This document shows, in pieces, positions 52,787-61,021 of a DNA stretch of 64,000 bases (position 1 is the stretch's first letter; each line of letters starts with the position of its first letter). The position numbers were made by a program, and so were the translations under genes. Under the pieces are notes generated by a model. It was not told the origin of the DNA, did no database searches, and saw nothing but the letters and a program-made list of their open reading frames with translations. Source of the DNA: an uncultured Erysipelotrichaceae bacterium. Its GTDB lineage: Bacteria; Bacillota_I; Bacilli_A; RF39; UBA660. Where the stretch lies: positions 1 through 64,000 of the forward strand of contig CADBDE010000007.1 in NCBI GenBank assembly GCA_902793375.1. The letters run 5' to 3'.

Positions 52787-54538
52787 TTATATATTTTTCC
52801 AGTTCGCTACAATATCACTATTAGAAGATAAAGGTGATGGATCTGGCATATCTAAGTGTACAATTACTGGAATTTTAAATGCCGTTCCAAATCCAAGACA
52901 TGTACCTGATTGTAAACTTTTTTGTTTGTCTACTATATCTGTATTGATATTTGGTACCATTTTTCTTATATATTCTTCATCACTTGGATGGTTTGTTTTA
53001 AATATTAAGAAATTTGAGCACTGTGAAATAACAGTATCAGATAACTCAACAGGTCTTTGACTTATAACTCCTAATATAACCCCATATTTTCTTCCTTCTT
53101 TTGCAACACGTTCAAATATATTATAACCAATTAAGAAATGGTCAGTATCATTTTTAATATATCTATGTGCTTCTTCAACAATTATATGAAATGGAATAGA
53201 TCCTTTCTTTGGAACTGTTTTAGCAAAATCAAAAATAATTCTTGTATATATTTTTACTATAACAGCTGCTAAAGAATCATCCATATCTTCTGGATTAATA
53301 ATAACTATCTGTCTTTTTCTTCCATCTTTAAATAAAGTATTACTTAAGAATGTTTGAACATCTACTTGATTTGGATAGTTAAATATTTTACTTTGTTCAC
53401 CAGTTATTAATGAATGAAGTCTTACTCTTACACTTGCAGCATCTGCATATGTATTTGGATTATTATACCATCCTTCAGATATCAAAGTAAAGTCAAGTGC
53501 TCTTTCTAAATCTTGTAATCCATAAAACGTTAATGAAGTTGGCTCGTAATTATCAAGTTCTTCTTTTACAAATGATGTAGTGTATTCAGTAAACAAGATT
53601 CCTTCAGTAAATGTTCCTGTTTTATCTATATGAAAGCACTCTCTTAGTTTTCGTGTATATCCAATTCCATGAATTGTTGCATCCATATTAAAGTTTGGAG
53701 TTGGACATGTTTCAACAATTGAAAAAATATCATTTTTCTTTTTTACTGGTGTTGAATCACTAAATAATATTGAAATGATTGCTTTAGCTATTAAGTGATC
53801 TTTATATTGTTCACTCATTTGTGAAGATTCTGAAAATATTCTTGCAAGTTTTAGCATTCTTTCAATTAATGGAAGTTGTGAATGAGAATTAGCCATTAAT
53901 AAAAGTGCTAAATCATTTGCATTTAATAACCATAAAGGTATTCTTAATTGTTCATAAGCAGTATTATTTCCTGTTGTAAATACTCTATAATCATATTTTG
54001 GATCAATTGTAGATAGTTTAGAAAATGCATTTGCATATTCACCTGATACATCAAATATCAAAATATTTGCATTGTAAGGTGGGGTCTGCTTATTTTGAAA
54101 TACATTTTGCAATAGTCTTGCAGTACCACAAGATTTACCACTTCCAGAATTACCAAATATTGCAAAGTGATTACTGAAGAAATTATTAACACTTAAGCAA
54201 ACTGGAGCTCCATTATAAAATGGGCTTCTTCCTAAATACATAGCTCCTTCATTTGTTTGTCCAAGAATAATTGCTATTTCTTGTTCATTAATGCTTCTTA
54301 TTTTAGAGTTCATTAAAGGTTTTCTAATGATACCTCCAAATAATTGACCATTCATAAATTCTCCAAGTAACTTTATTCTTACTTGAGCATTATTTACTTC
54401 TGATATTTCTCCTAAAATTTGTTTTTCTTCATCTTCAATTACAACGTGTGAACTTAATATATTATTTGTTACTGCAACTCCAGGAGTTAAATCAACAACA
54501 ACACTAGTCTCATTAATTAATGATATCTTGTCAAACAT
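52787..54538 (-). CDS. HerA-like ATPase/DUF87 protein
   Basis: A 583-residue hexameric-ATPase-type protein. An N-terminal HAS-barrel-like domain (about 1-100, VVVDLTPGVAVTNNIL, VRIKLLGEFMNGQLFGG) is followed by Walker A GNSGSGKSCGTARLL, FDVSGEYANAF, Walker B FHIIVEEAHRYI and GVISQRPVELSDTVISQC, as in HerA DNA translocases. In other bacteria HerA works with the nuclease NurA; none is seen here. It sits between ylxM and ffh, an unusual place. The gene is 18 bases upstream of ffh and 10 downstream of ylxM. Confidence 0.88.
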   Translation of the reverse strand: MFDKISLINETSVVVDLTPGVAVTNNILSSHVVIEDEEKQILGEISEVNNAQVRIKLLGEFMNGQLFGGIIRKPLMNSKIRSINEQEIAIILGQTNEGAMYLGRSPFYNGAPVCLSVNNFFSNHFAIFGNSGSGKSCGTARLLQNVFQNKQTPPYNANILIFDVSGEYANAFSKLSTIDPKYDYRVFTTGNNTAYEQLRIPLWLLNANDLALLLMANSHSQLPLIERMLKLARIFSESSQMSEQYKDHLIAKAIISILFSDSTPVKKKNDIFSIVETCPTPNFNMDATIHGIGYTRKLRECFHIDKTGTFTEGILFTEYTTSFVKEELDNYEPTSLTFYGLQDLERALDFTLISEGWYNNPNTYADAASVRVRLHSLITGEQSKIFNYPNQVDVQTFLSNTLFKDGRKRQIVIINPEDMDDSLAAVIVKIYTRIIFDFAKTVPKKGSIPFHIIVEEAHRYIKNDTDHFLIGYNIFERVAKEGRKYGVILGVISQRPVELSDTVISQCSNFLIFKTNHPSDEEYIRKMVPNINTDIVDKQKSLQSGTCLGFGTAFKIPVIVHLDMPDPSPLSSNSDIVANWKNI

Positions 54539-54548
54539 ATTTCACCTC

Positions 54549-54842
54549 TTAAATTATTCTTTTTATTTTTTCATATAAATTTTTATCTGAACTATTCTTT
54601 ATTATATCTAATATTTTATCGTGTTTTTCTCTTAATTTCAATTTACTTTCTAATTCTTCTATTTTTTCTTCAATTAATTTCAATTGATTAAACACAGCAT
54701 TTCTTGATACATCAAAATTTTCTGCAATTTCTGCTAAAGATAAATTGTCAAAATAATATGCTTCATAATATTCTCTTTGTTTATCAGTCAATAAATCTTT
54801 ATAAATATCATATAAACTATTTAAATAAATCATTCTATCCAT
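54549..54842 (-). CDS. ylxM: YlxM family DNA-binding protein (UPF0122)
   Basis: A 97-residue protein with a sigma-region-4-like helix-turn-helix: LTDKQREYYEAYYFDNLSLAEIAENFDVSRNAVFNQLKLIEEKI. In Firmicutes and mollicutes this gene (also called p13) lies between ftsY and ffh, as here, and is linked to SRP function and possibly regulation. It starts seven bases after the ftsY stop. Confidence 0.9.
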   Translation of the reverse strand: MDRMIYLNSLYDIYKDLLTDKQREYYEAYYFDNLSLAEIAENFDVSRNAVFNQLKLIEEKIEELESKLKLREKHDKILDIIKNSSDKNLYEKIKRII

Positions 54843-54849
54843 AGTACAC

Positions 54850-56064
54850 CTACATCATATCTTTAAATAATCCATATATATATTTTTCTATATCAAATAC
54901 TTGTAAATCTTCTTTTCTCTCACCAAGTCCAATGTACTTAACTGGTATTCCAACGCTTTCTTTTATTGCAAGAACAATACCACCTTTTGCAGTTCCATCA
55001 AGTTTAGTAAGAACTATTCCAGTTACATTAGTTATTTCTTTAAATGCCTTTGCTTGGCTTATTCCATTTTGTCCAGTTGTAGCATCAATTACTAATAATG
55101 TCTCATGTGGTCCATCTGGAACAATTTTACCTATAACTTTGTTAATCTTTTCAAGCTCTCTCATCAAGTTATCTTTGTTTTGAAGACGTCCTGCAGTATC
55201 TATTAATACTACATCAGTTTTATTCTTTAAAGCTTCTTCTAATCCATCATAAATAACACTAGATGGATCAGCTCCTTCATCTTTTCCATAGAAATCTGAG
55301 TTTGTTCTTTCTGCCCACTCTTTTAACTGTTCTATTGCTCCTGCTCTAAAAGTATCTCCAGCAATCATCATAACACTTTTTCCTTCATCATGAAGTTTAG
55401 AAGCAATTTTAGCAATTGTAGTTGTTTTTCCAACTCCATTTACTCCTACAAAAAGAATAACTGTTGGAGCTTTTTCAGAATAATTAATTTTATTAACAAT
55501 TATTTCATCACTAACATAAATAATAAATAATTCATCAACTATTACTTCTTTTAAATATTCAACATCTTCTATATTTTCAGTTCTAACTCTTTTTCTTAAT
55601 CTATCCATAAAAGACATTACTGTATCTATTCCAATATCTGCCATTATAAGTATTTCTTCTAATTCATCAAAATATTCTTCTGATACCTTATTATATCTTT
55701 TAGTTAAACTAATTAATCTAGAAACAAAGTTTTCTCTTGTTTTAGTTAAACCTTTTTCATATACTTTTACAGATTCTTTTATTTCTTCTTTTTCTTCTTT
55801 GTTGGTTTCTTTCTTTGCTTCTTTTTTTTCTTCTTTTAATCTTTTTTTTCTTTCTTTTCTAGTTTCTTTTTTCTCAGGTTCATAAACTACTTCATTTTTT
55901 GATTCTTGTTCCTCTTGAACAAAATCATCTTCTATTTCATTTTCAAGATTTTCATCTTGTTCTACTACCTCTTCTTGTTCTTCTTCGTCTAGTTCACGTT
56001 CTTCTTCAATTTCTTCTTCATCAACGTGCTTAAACATGTTTTTAATTCTATTAAATAAACCCAT
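54850..56064 (-). CDS. ftsY: SRP receptor FtsY
   Basis: The membrane-associated receptor for SRP. Residues 1-105 form a strongly acidic then Lys/Glu-rich A domain (EEEIEEERELDEEEQEE). The NG domain has the P-loop GVNGVGKTTTIAKIA, DTFRAGAIEQLKEWAE, DTAGRLQNKDNLM, TKLDGTAKGG and the closing GIPVKYIGLGERKEDLQVFD. The length of 404 is usual. First gene of the SRP operon, behind a GGTGAT site. Confidence 0.96.
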   Translation of the reverse strand: MGLFNRIKNMFKHVDEEEIEEERELDEEEQEEVVEQDENLENEIEDDFVQEEQESKNEVVYEPEKKETRKERKKRLKEEKKEAKKETNKEEKEEIKESVKVYEKGLTKTRENFVSRLISLTKRYNKVSEEYFDELEEILIMADIGIDTVMSFMDRLRKRVRTENIEDVEYLKEVIVDELFIIYVSDEIIVNKINYSEKAPTVILFVGVNGVGKTTTIAKIASKLHDEGKSVMMIAGDTFRAGAIEQLKEWAERTNSDFYGKDEGADPSSVIYDGLEEALKNKTDVVLIDTAGRLQNKDNLMRELEKINKVIGKIVPDGPHETLLVIDATTGQNGISQAKAFKEITNVTGIVLTKLDGTAKGGIVLAIKESVGIPVKYIGLGERKEDLQVFDIEKYIYGLFKDMM

Positions 56065-56093
56065 AATTAATCACCATATTAAGTATATCAAAA

Positions 56094-56115
56094 AAAAGAT
56101 GAATAATCATCTTTT
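56094..56115 (-). terminator. Terminator of ezrA-pilin unit
   Basis: A 9-bp stem (AAAAGATGA/TCATCTTTT) with loop ATAA and a T8 run in the minus direction, overlapping the pilin-like gene's stop codon. Confidence 0.8.
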
Positions 56116-56752
56116 ATTTGAATTCTTTAAGTAATTTTTTCTCTCTATATAACATTTTAGTTACTAATTCTGTACCACTTGACTTAATATCATTAATATT
56201 TGATATATATTTTCCTGTTTTTTCAGAATAAATTCCAATCAATGACTTCTGTTGTACATAGTTTTCAAGAGCTAAATTACCATTTTGCTTATAGTTGTAT
56301 AATATATCTCCATCATTATGAAGTTCATCTTTAGTTTCACTCCAAGAGGATATTTCATATACCTTATAATAATCTCCTTGTACTGCTTCTACTAAATAAT
56401 CACCACACACTAGAACAATTGATTTCTTACTTGAATCTTTTATGTTTACGTATGATTCATATTTATCACATTTAACATTTTTATCAAATGGACTAGTTAG
56501 TTCATCAATATATCCATTTTTAGAAGTTTCGTATAAACTATATTCATCTTTTGCAATTATTGCTTTATCTTTATATCTCGCCACTGCATTTGCAAAATTA
56601 TTTGCTAAAGTTTTAAATGATCCATAACTTTTTGAACTATCAAGTGCAAGTTTTGAACCTATTGCAATTAATATTGCAATAACTGCTAGTAGAACCATAA
56701 ATTCTACTTTAGAAAATCCTTTTTTATTAATTTTTTTATTTGTTTTTCTCAT
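56114..56752 (-). CDS. Pilin-like (pseudopilin) protein coupled to ezrA
   Basis: A 212-residue protein with a short basic leader and prepilin-type site KKG|FSKVEFMVLLAVIAILIAIG. Glu is at +5, but the motif is FSKVE instead of FTLIE. The globular part (SKSYGSFKTLANNFANAVARYK, VLVCGDYLVEAVQGDYYKVYE, NGNLALENYVQQKSLIG) does not resemble the other two pilins here. It overlaps the ezrA stop by 17 bases and ends the unit. Likely a minor pilin or pseudopilin; no prepilin peptidase or assembly ATPase gene is in the window. Confidence 0.72.
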   Translation of the reverse strand: MRKTNKKINKKGFSKVEFMVLLAVIAILIAIGSKLALDSSKSYGSFKTLANNFANAVARYKDKAIIAKDEYSLYETSKNGYIDELTSPFDKNVKCDKYESYVNIKDSSKKSIVLVCGDYLVEAVQGDYYKVYEISSWSETKDELHNDGDILYNYKQNGNLALENYVQQKSLIGIYSEKTGKYISNINDIKSSGTELVTKMLYREKKLLKEFK

Positions 56753-58451
56753 ATAATTCTTTTACCTTCTTCCTAATGTCTTTATCTACTCTTTCTATAG
56801 TAGATACACTAACTTCAAGTGCTTTCTTATAATTACCTTTATAAAAGAACATTTGCGCTTGATTTAAACCACTATCAATATTTATATTTTTACTTCTATA
56901 TCTGTTTCCATAAACAATTGAATACTCTGCAAGTTTTGCAGTCTTTATCATCTCACTAGTAGTATTATATAATTTTAAAACCAAATCACGAGATGTATCT
57001 ACTCTTGTATTTAATGTCTTAATTACTATTGGTTTTCTTTCAAGTTCCTTAATTATTTCAAGTATTGATTCATTTGCTTCTTGTAATTGTACAAAATAAT
57101 TATCTGATATTATTGGAAGTTTATAACTTCTTATTTTTACTTTTGATTGTTTTAACAATTCTTGGATTTCATCTAATTGCTCTCTTGCTCTTGCTTCATC
57201 GTCATATAAGTTTCCTAGATTCTTCAAAGTAACATCTAATTCATCATCAATTTTTTTAAGTCTTTTAGCCAATTCCTCAATTGTTATAGATAATTCAGAA
57301 AATGGAGTTTTCTTTCTTGGAGCACTTTTCAAAAGTGCTTTATATTCATCATTTAATTCATTTGTTTTATCATTAACTACTCCAATTGTTTTAATATCAT
57401 TCTCAGTCAAATCATATGTGTTTTTTATCTCATCCATTTGATTATAAATATTTTTAACTGTTTCAGTAGTCTTATTTAATTTTTCATCAAAGATTTTTTT
57501 AGATTCTTCATATTGTTTCTTGGCTTGTTTTTCAAGTTCAAATTCATCAAATAATGAATCAAGGTATTCAAGCATTGTTTTTAACTCAAACATACAATTC
57601 TCTAAGTTCAATACTTTTATTCTATCTAATATCTTATTAACATTTTTAAGAGATTCTTCAACGTTATATTCAATTTTTAAATGTTTTAATGGAAATTTCT
57701 TTGCTTTTAATTCTTTATATGTTTCAGTTATTTGTTCTATTCTTCTTGGAATAATTCTATTAGTTAACAAAACTAAATCAGGAACTTCATTTATAACTAT
57801 TTCCATATGATCTATCATTATATCTATACCTTTAACAATATGATATACTTCTTGATAATCATTTTGCTCCATATACTCTTCAAAGTCTTGAAATAGTTTT
57901 TCTATATTTTCAAATTGCAATTCTATAGGTGTTGCTATTTGCTCATAATCTTTTTTGTTTAATTCAAATTTTTCATTTAATTCTCTATATTTTGTTTTTA
58001 ATTTAGTAATTATCTTACGATATTTTTCTTCACTTAAATTCATTTCTTTAATTTCATCAAGTAAAGTATCTATTCTTTGTTTTGATTTGTATATTTCAAT
58101 TTCAACTTTTGGAGCCGTAATCATGTATGTTTTTGAATCTTTATTATCAAGTAAAGAATCAAGTTCAATAAGCATGTCATTTATTACTGGAATATCATCA
58201 TTTTTAATACTTTCAAAAGAATTAAACCATTTTTTATATTTTTCTTCTAATTTTTCATTTTTAACAATTGTTTCAAGCTTAGCTAGTTCAGTGATAACTG
58301 GTGCACTTTCTATTTCATTCTTCTCTTTATCTAATTCTTCTAACTCTTTTCTATATTTTTTAAGTCTTCTCTTTTTTATTATAAGTAAGATAACAATAAT
58401 AAGAATAAGCATAATAACGCCATATATTCCTAAGAATACAATTTTTCTCAT
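56736..58451 (-). CDS. ezrA: Septation ring regulator EzrA
   Basis: A 571-residue protein. One N-terminal membrane span (residues 4-26, outside-in) is followed by a basic stretch and almost entirely coiled-coil or spectrin-like helices; KYKKWFNSFESIKNDDIPVINDMLIELD near the start is typical of EzrA. It regulates FtsZ ring placement and links division to wall synthesis. It shows that the host divides by FtsZ and has a Gram-positive type divisome. The ribosome site is AAGGTGAT. Confidence 0.88.
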   Translation of the reverse strand: MRKIVFLGIYGVIMLILIIVILLIIKKRRLKKYRKELEELDKEKNEIESAPVITELAKLETIVKNEKLEEKYKKWFNSFESIKNDDIPVINDMLIELDSLLDNKDSKTYMITAPKVEIEIYKSKQRIDTLLDEIKEMNLSEEKYRKIITKLKTKYRELNEKFELNKKDYEQIATPIELQFENIEKLFQDFEEYMEQNDYQEVYHIVKGIDIMIDHMEIVINEVPDLVLLTNRIIPRRIEQITETYKELKAKKFPLKHLKIEYNVEESLKNVNKILDRIKVLNLENCMFELKTMLEYLDSLFDEFELEKQAKKQYEESKKIFDEKLNKTTETVKNIYNQMDEIKNTYDLTENDIKTIGVVNDKTNELNDEYKALLKSAPRKKTPFSELSITIEELAKRLKKIDDELDVTLKNLGNLYDDEARAREQLDEIQELLKQSKVKIRSYKLPIISDNYFVQLQEANESILEIIKELERKPIVIKTLNTRVDTSRDLVLKLYNTTSEMIKTAKLAEYSIVYGNRYRSKNINIDSGLNQAQMFFYKGNYKKALEVSVSTIERVDKDIRKKVKELYEKNK

Positions 58452-58528
58452 TTTATCACCTTACCTTCCTATAATATTATCTTAACACATTTCTTATTTA
58501 TTTTCATTATTTTTTTTATTTATATAAA

Positions 58529-58575
58529 AAATAGATTTATTTAGGAATCATAGTAATTCTTAACTAAATCTATTT
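58529..58575 (-). terminator. Terminator of split DGR-like pilin unit
   Basis: A long imperfect stem (outer 11-bp arms AAATAGATTTA/TAAATCTATTT, further inner pairs) followed by a T-run in the minus direction, between the pilin tail and ezrA. Confidence 0.7.
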
Positions 58576-58667
58576 ATATAATTTACTATTAACTTTAAAT
58601 GACTAAAACAGGGCTAAAGTAAGTGTTAGAACGATTGTAACTGAAATTGCCATATATGACACCAAGG

Positions 58668-58689
58668 TATCTTTGCTTTCGCAAAGATA
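58668..58689 (-). promoter_or_regulatory. DGR-type target hairpin
   Basis: A perfect 9-bp stem (TATCTTTGC/GCAAAGATA) with a GAAA tetraloop on the coding strand, downstream of a GC-rich coding end. Known DGR variable regions are followed by a short hairpin/cruciform with a GAAA-like loop that guides retrohoming. No U-run follows, so a terminator role is unlikely. Confidence 0.6.
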
Positions 58690-58699
58690 GATTCTAGAA

Positions 58700-58867
58700 C
58701 TATAGATGCTCGGCGGCCACTACTAGAGGCATCCCACAGCACCAACACCATCCACGTAGCAGTACTCGTACGTACCGCGACCATCGCAGCTGACGTCGCC
58801 ATTCGAGTTGACATCGCAGCCGAAATCGGAGGCATAGCAGTACACGCCGTACGAGTCAACACCGCAG
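58700..58867 (-). other. Candidate DGR variable region and GC-rich initiation block
   Basis: An abrupt GC-rich segment (well above half G+C by eye) in an AT-rich genome. On the coding strand most codons are NNC or NNT (GAC, TAC, GGC, TGC, GCC, TTC, GTC, CGC, AGC), the pattern left when AAC/AAT codons of a template are mutated at A. It ends in GGATGCCTCTAGTAGTGGCC and GCCGAGC, a plausible initiation-of-homology block, 10-20 bases before the hairpin. The template repeat is not in the window. Confidence 0.55.
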
Positions 58868-58995
58868 CTAATATCTGAGAATACCTCTTGTAAGTGTTCT
58901 TTTTCTGCATCATAATTATTTGATTTAAAACAATGCTCAGTTCCATTTCTTTTTATACAAACTGCCAAACTGTTATCTGAATATAATCCTAATTT
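58723..58995 (-). CDS. C-terminal part of split pilin with variable tail
   Basis: An open frame that continues the pilin at 58989-59582 after a one-base shift: KLGLYSDNSLAVCIKRNGTEHCFKSNN without its last residues reads on directly from NDGT. The AEKEHLQEVFSDI helix is followed by a Cys/Gly/Tyr-rich tail (SCGVDSYGVYCYASDFGC, DVNSNGDVSC, GTYEYCYVDGVGAVGCL). The tail is the candidate DGR-diversified, surface-exposed end. A TTG at 58968 could start it alone, but no ribosome site is visible, so it is probably meant to be fused. Two stop codons (TAG TAG) end it. Confidence 0.6.
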   Translation of the reverse strand, partial: KLGLYSDNSLAVCIKRNGTEHCFKSNNYDAEKEHLQEVFSDISCGVDSYGVYCYASDFGCDVNSNGDVSCDGRGTYEYCYVDGVGAVGCL

Positions 58996-59582
58996 GTTCC
59001 ATCATTTATGTAATTTGTTGGATTATTACTTCCACCTTCTTCTCCTGTTTCAGAATTTACATTTATTAAGCCTTGATCATCAAATCCTGCTTTTTTACAA
59101 CTATGTCCTTCATCTATTATTATTACTTTTCCTCTTCCATCTATTGTTCTTTTTGTATTTATGTCATCGCTTGTTAAATCACTTTCTATTGAATCAGTAT
59201 CTAGTTTATTGTACGACACTATTTTTTTTACTCCTTGTCCTGCATCATCTACACTTGTCCAAAAATATGAGTATCCTTTACCATCATATGTTACTACTAC
59301 GTAAGCATTAGTAAAATCTCCATATGGACTTTTCATTGCATTTTCTGTCTTGATACAATTTACATCTATATAGTATGTTGCATCTGTATCATACATCTCT
59401 AACTTTCCAGCATTAACTAAGTTTCTAGCTGACCCAATTATCTCTTTTGCTGTATCGACATATGCATTTTTTCTTGAATCACTTATATATTTTGTTACAC
59501 TTGGTATTGCTATTATCATAAGAATTCCTAGAATTATGATAACTGCTAATAACTCTATTAAAGTAAATCCATTTTTGTTCAT
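58989..59582 (-). CDS. Type IV pilin-like protein, N-terminal part
   Basis: A 197-residue frame. The leader MNKNG precedes FTLIELLAVIIILGILMII with Glu at +5, the prepilin cleavage and assembly helix. The globular part (SRKNAYVDTAKEIIGSARNL, VNAGKLEMYDTDATYYIDV, SPYGDFTNAYVVVTYDGKG, VDDAGQGVKKI) is close to the pilin at 16804-17211. The frame ends NDGTN, but the next frame goes on without a gap, pointing to loss of one A in the A3 run at 58993-58995. AGGTGAT precedes the start. Expected to form a surface pilus after processing. Confidence 0.82.
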   Translation of the reverse strand: MNKNGFTLIELLAVIIILGILMIIAIPSVTKYISDSRKNAYVDTAKEIIGSARNLVNAGKLEMYDTDATYYIDVNCIKTENAMKSPYGDFTNAYVVVTYDGKGYSYFWTSVDDAGQGVKKIVSYNKLDTDSIESDLTSDDINTKRTIDGRGKVIIIDEGHSCKKAGFDDQGLINVNSETGEEGGSNNPTNYINDGTN

Positions 59583-59600
59583 CTACTATCACCTATTATG

Positions 59601-59630
59601 AATATAACTCATTTATATAAATAAAGTCAA
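59601..59630 (-). promoter_or_regulatory. Promoter of DGR-like pilin gene
   Basis: A -35 box TTGACT (59625-59630), 18-base spacer and -10 box TATATT (59601-59606), about 18 bases upstream of the pilin start. It diverges from the rpsD promoter with only about 8 bases between the two -35 boxes. Confidence 0.55.
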
Positions 59631-59637
59631 ATATTTA

Positions 59638-59666
59638 TTGACTTCTAAACCCTTTTAATATATAAT
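59638..59666 (+). promoter_or_regulatory. Promoter of rpsD
   Basis: A -35 box TTGACT (59638-59643), 17-base spacer and perfect -10 box TATAAT (59661-59666), leaving a leader of about 155 bases before rpsD. Confidence 0.7.
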
Positions 59667-59672
59667 CTATAT

Positions 59673-59815
59673 TGCATATTCAAACAGCAAGTATTTATTT
59701 GTTTTTAATGTGTTTATTAAGTTTATTAGTAACTTTGCTGTTAAGTGAAAGTATTAGAATAAACTCCCTAGGAACAATTAATACAGAGTCTTTTGTTTAT
59801 GTAATATAAATAAAG
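59673..59815 (+). promoter_or_regulatory. Likely S4 autoregulatory leader of rpsD
   Basis: The leader holds an 8-bp long-range stem (AACAGCAA at 59683-59690 with TTGCTGTT at 59735-59742) and further structured sequence up to the ribosome site. Firmicute rpsD leaders bind S4 to repress translation; the fit here is by position and size, not by a checked covariance model. Confidence 0.5.
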
Positions 59816-59827
59816 GAGGAAAAAATT

Positions 59828-60430
59828 ATGTCAAGATATACTGGTTCTAGTTACAAACAAGCTCGTAGAGTTGGTTTAAGTTTATTAGAAAATGGTAAAG
59901 AACTTGCAAGACGTCCATATGGTCCAGGACAACATGGAGCAGATAGACGTGGAAAATTATCTAACTATGGTGTTCAATTAAAAGAAAAACAAAAAGTTAG
60001 ATTTATGTACGGATTAAATGAAAAGCAATTCCGTAAAACATTCAATGAAGCTGGTAAAATGAAAGGTATCCATGGTGATAACTTCTTAAGACTTCTTGAA
60101 TCAAGACTTGATAACTTAGTTTATCGTATTGGATTTGCTAACACTAGACGTGCTGCAAGACAACTTGTAAATCATGGTCATATCTTAGTTGATGGACAAA
60201 AAGTTGATATTCCATCATTTAGAGTAAAAGTTGGATCAACAATTACTTTAAAAGATAAAGATAAAGATTTAAAAGTAGTTAATGAATCACTTGAAAAAGT
60301 AGTATCTCGTGTTGAGTATATTTCTTATGATGAAGCAAAGAAAGTTGCTACATTTGTAAGACTTCCAGAAAGACAAGAATTACCTGCTGACATCGATGAA
60401 TCATTAATCGTTGAATTCTATAACAGATAA
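59828..60430 (+). CDS. rpsD: 30S ribosomal protein S4
   Basis: The 16S rRNA-binding assembly protein, 200 residues. [47 protein letters not shown] and [39 protein letters not shown] (in sections) are diagnostic; the S4 RNA-binding domain is at about 90-155. It is the zinc-less form, as no N-terminal Cys cluster is present. AAAGGAGG is nine bases upstream of ATG. Single gene unit with its own promoter and terminator. Confidence 0.97.
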   Translation: MSRYTGSSYKQARRVGLSLLENGKELARRPYGPGQHGADRRGKLSNYGVQLKEKQKVRFMYGLNEKQFRKTFNEAGKMKGIHGDNFLRLLESRLDNLVYRIGFANTRRAARQLVNHGHILVDGQKVDIPSFRVKVGSTITLKDKDKDLKVVNESLEKVVSRVEYISYDEAKKVATFVRLPERQELPADIDESLIVEFYNR

Positions 60431-60434
60431 TATT

Positions 60435-60462
60435 AAAAGTTCGAACAATCGAACTTTTTTAT
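60435..60462 (+). terminator. Terminator of rpsD
   Basis: A 10-bp stem (AAAAGTTCGA/TCGAACTTTT) with loop ACAA followed by TTATTTT. Confidence 0.85.
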
Positions 60463-60509
60463 TTTATTATTATTAATTATTAGATATAATTTAACTGGAT
60501 GGTGATAAT

Positions 60510-60989
60510 ATGTATTTCAAGGATTATTTAGAAAAGTTTAAAAACAAAAAAATTAACATCTATATCGATATGGATGGTGTTGTTGCAGACTATGATGTAG
60601 TAAATTTTAAAAGTGAAAAGGATAAAGATGATGCTTATTTAAATAAAAGGCCTATAATGTCATCAATTAATGTATTAAAGGAAATATCTACAATGGATAA
60701 TATAACAATGTATATACTTTCTTGTACTAAAAAAGATAGTCAAAAAGAAGGTAAAGTCATTTGGTTATCAAAATATATGAATTTCATAAAAAAAGAAAAT
60801 ATTAATCTATTTTCAAGAGAAGAAAAAGATTATTTAAAATCTGCATTAATAAAAAAAGAGTTTTTAGAAAGTCACTATAATAAAGATGAAATAAATATAA
60901 TAATTGATGACTCACATGATGTATTAAAAGAAATTGAGCATTCAGGCTTAGGTATAATACCTCTACATATATCATCTATTTTAGATTAA
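60510..60989 (+). CDS. 5'(3')-deoxyribonucleotidase-like HAD protein
   Basis: A 159-residue protein of the HAD superfamily, NT5C type. IYIDMDGVVADYD is motif I with the two catalytic Asp. YILSCTKK is motif II (Ser). EKDYLKSALIKKEFL holds the Lys region, and IIIDDSHDVLKEIEHSG is motif IV. It should remove phosphate from (deoxy)nucleotides. The ribosome site is GGTGAT. It shares a bidirectional terminator with the gene to its right. Confidence 0.82.
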   Translation: MYFKDYLEKFKNKKINIYIDMDGVVADYDVVNFKSEKDKDDAYLNKRPIMSSINVLKEISTMDNITMYILSCTKKDSQKEGKVIWLSKYMNFIKKENINLFSREEKDYLKSALIKKEFLESHYNKDEINIIIDDSHDVLKEIEHSGLGIIPLHISSILD

Positions 60990-60990
60990 A

Positions 60991-61018
60991 AAAACAAAAG
61001 ACAAAAATCTTTTGTTTT
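60991..61018. terminator. Bidirectional terminator
   Basis: An 11-bp stem (AAAACAAAAGA/TCTTTTGTTTT) with a 6-base loop; T-runs on both strands. It serves the nucleotidase gene (plus) and the membrane protein gene at 61022 (minus). Confidence 0.8.
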
Positions 61019-61021
61019 TTA

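Noticed and set aside
58668-58689. The 9-bp GAAA hairpin read as a transcription terminator.
   Set aside because: No U-run follows on the coding strand (ACCTTGG), and a better terminator lies about 100 bases further at 58529-58575.
58690-58735. TCTAGAAC and GCGGCC-like words suggesting cloning-vector polylinker contamination.
   Set aside because: The words are not in the order of a known polylinker, the GC-rich part is in frame with a pilin tail and the hairpin after it fits a DGR target, so natural sequence is more likely.
58626-58946. A 106-codon frame overlapping the variable pilin tail (MELSIVLNQIIMMQKK start).
   Set aside because: It is a shadow of the tail in another frame, with an Ala/Thr/Met-rich composition caused by the GC-rich segment and no ribosome site.
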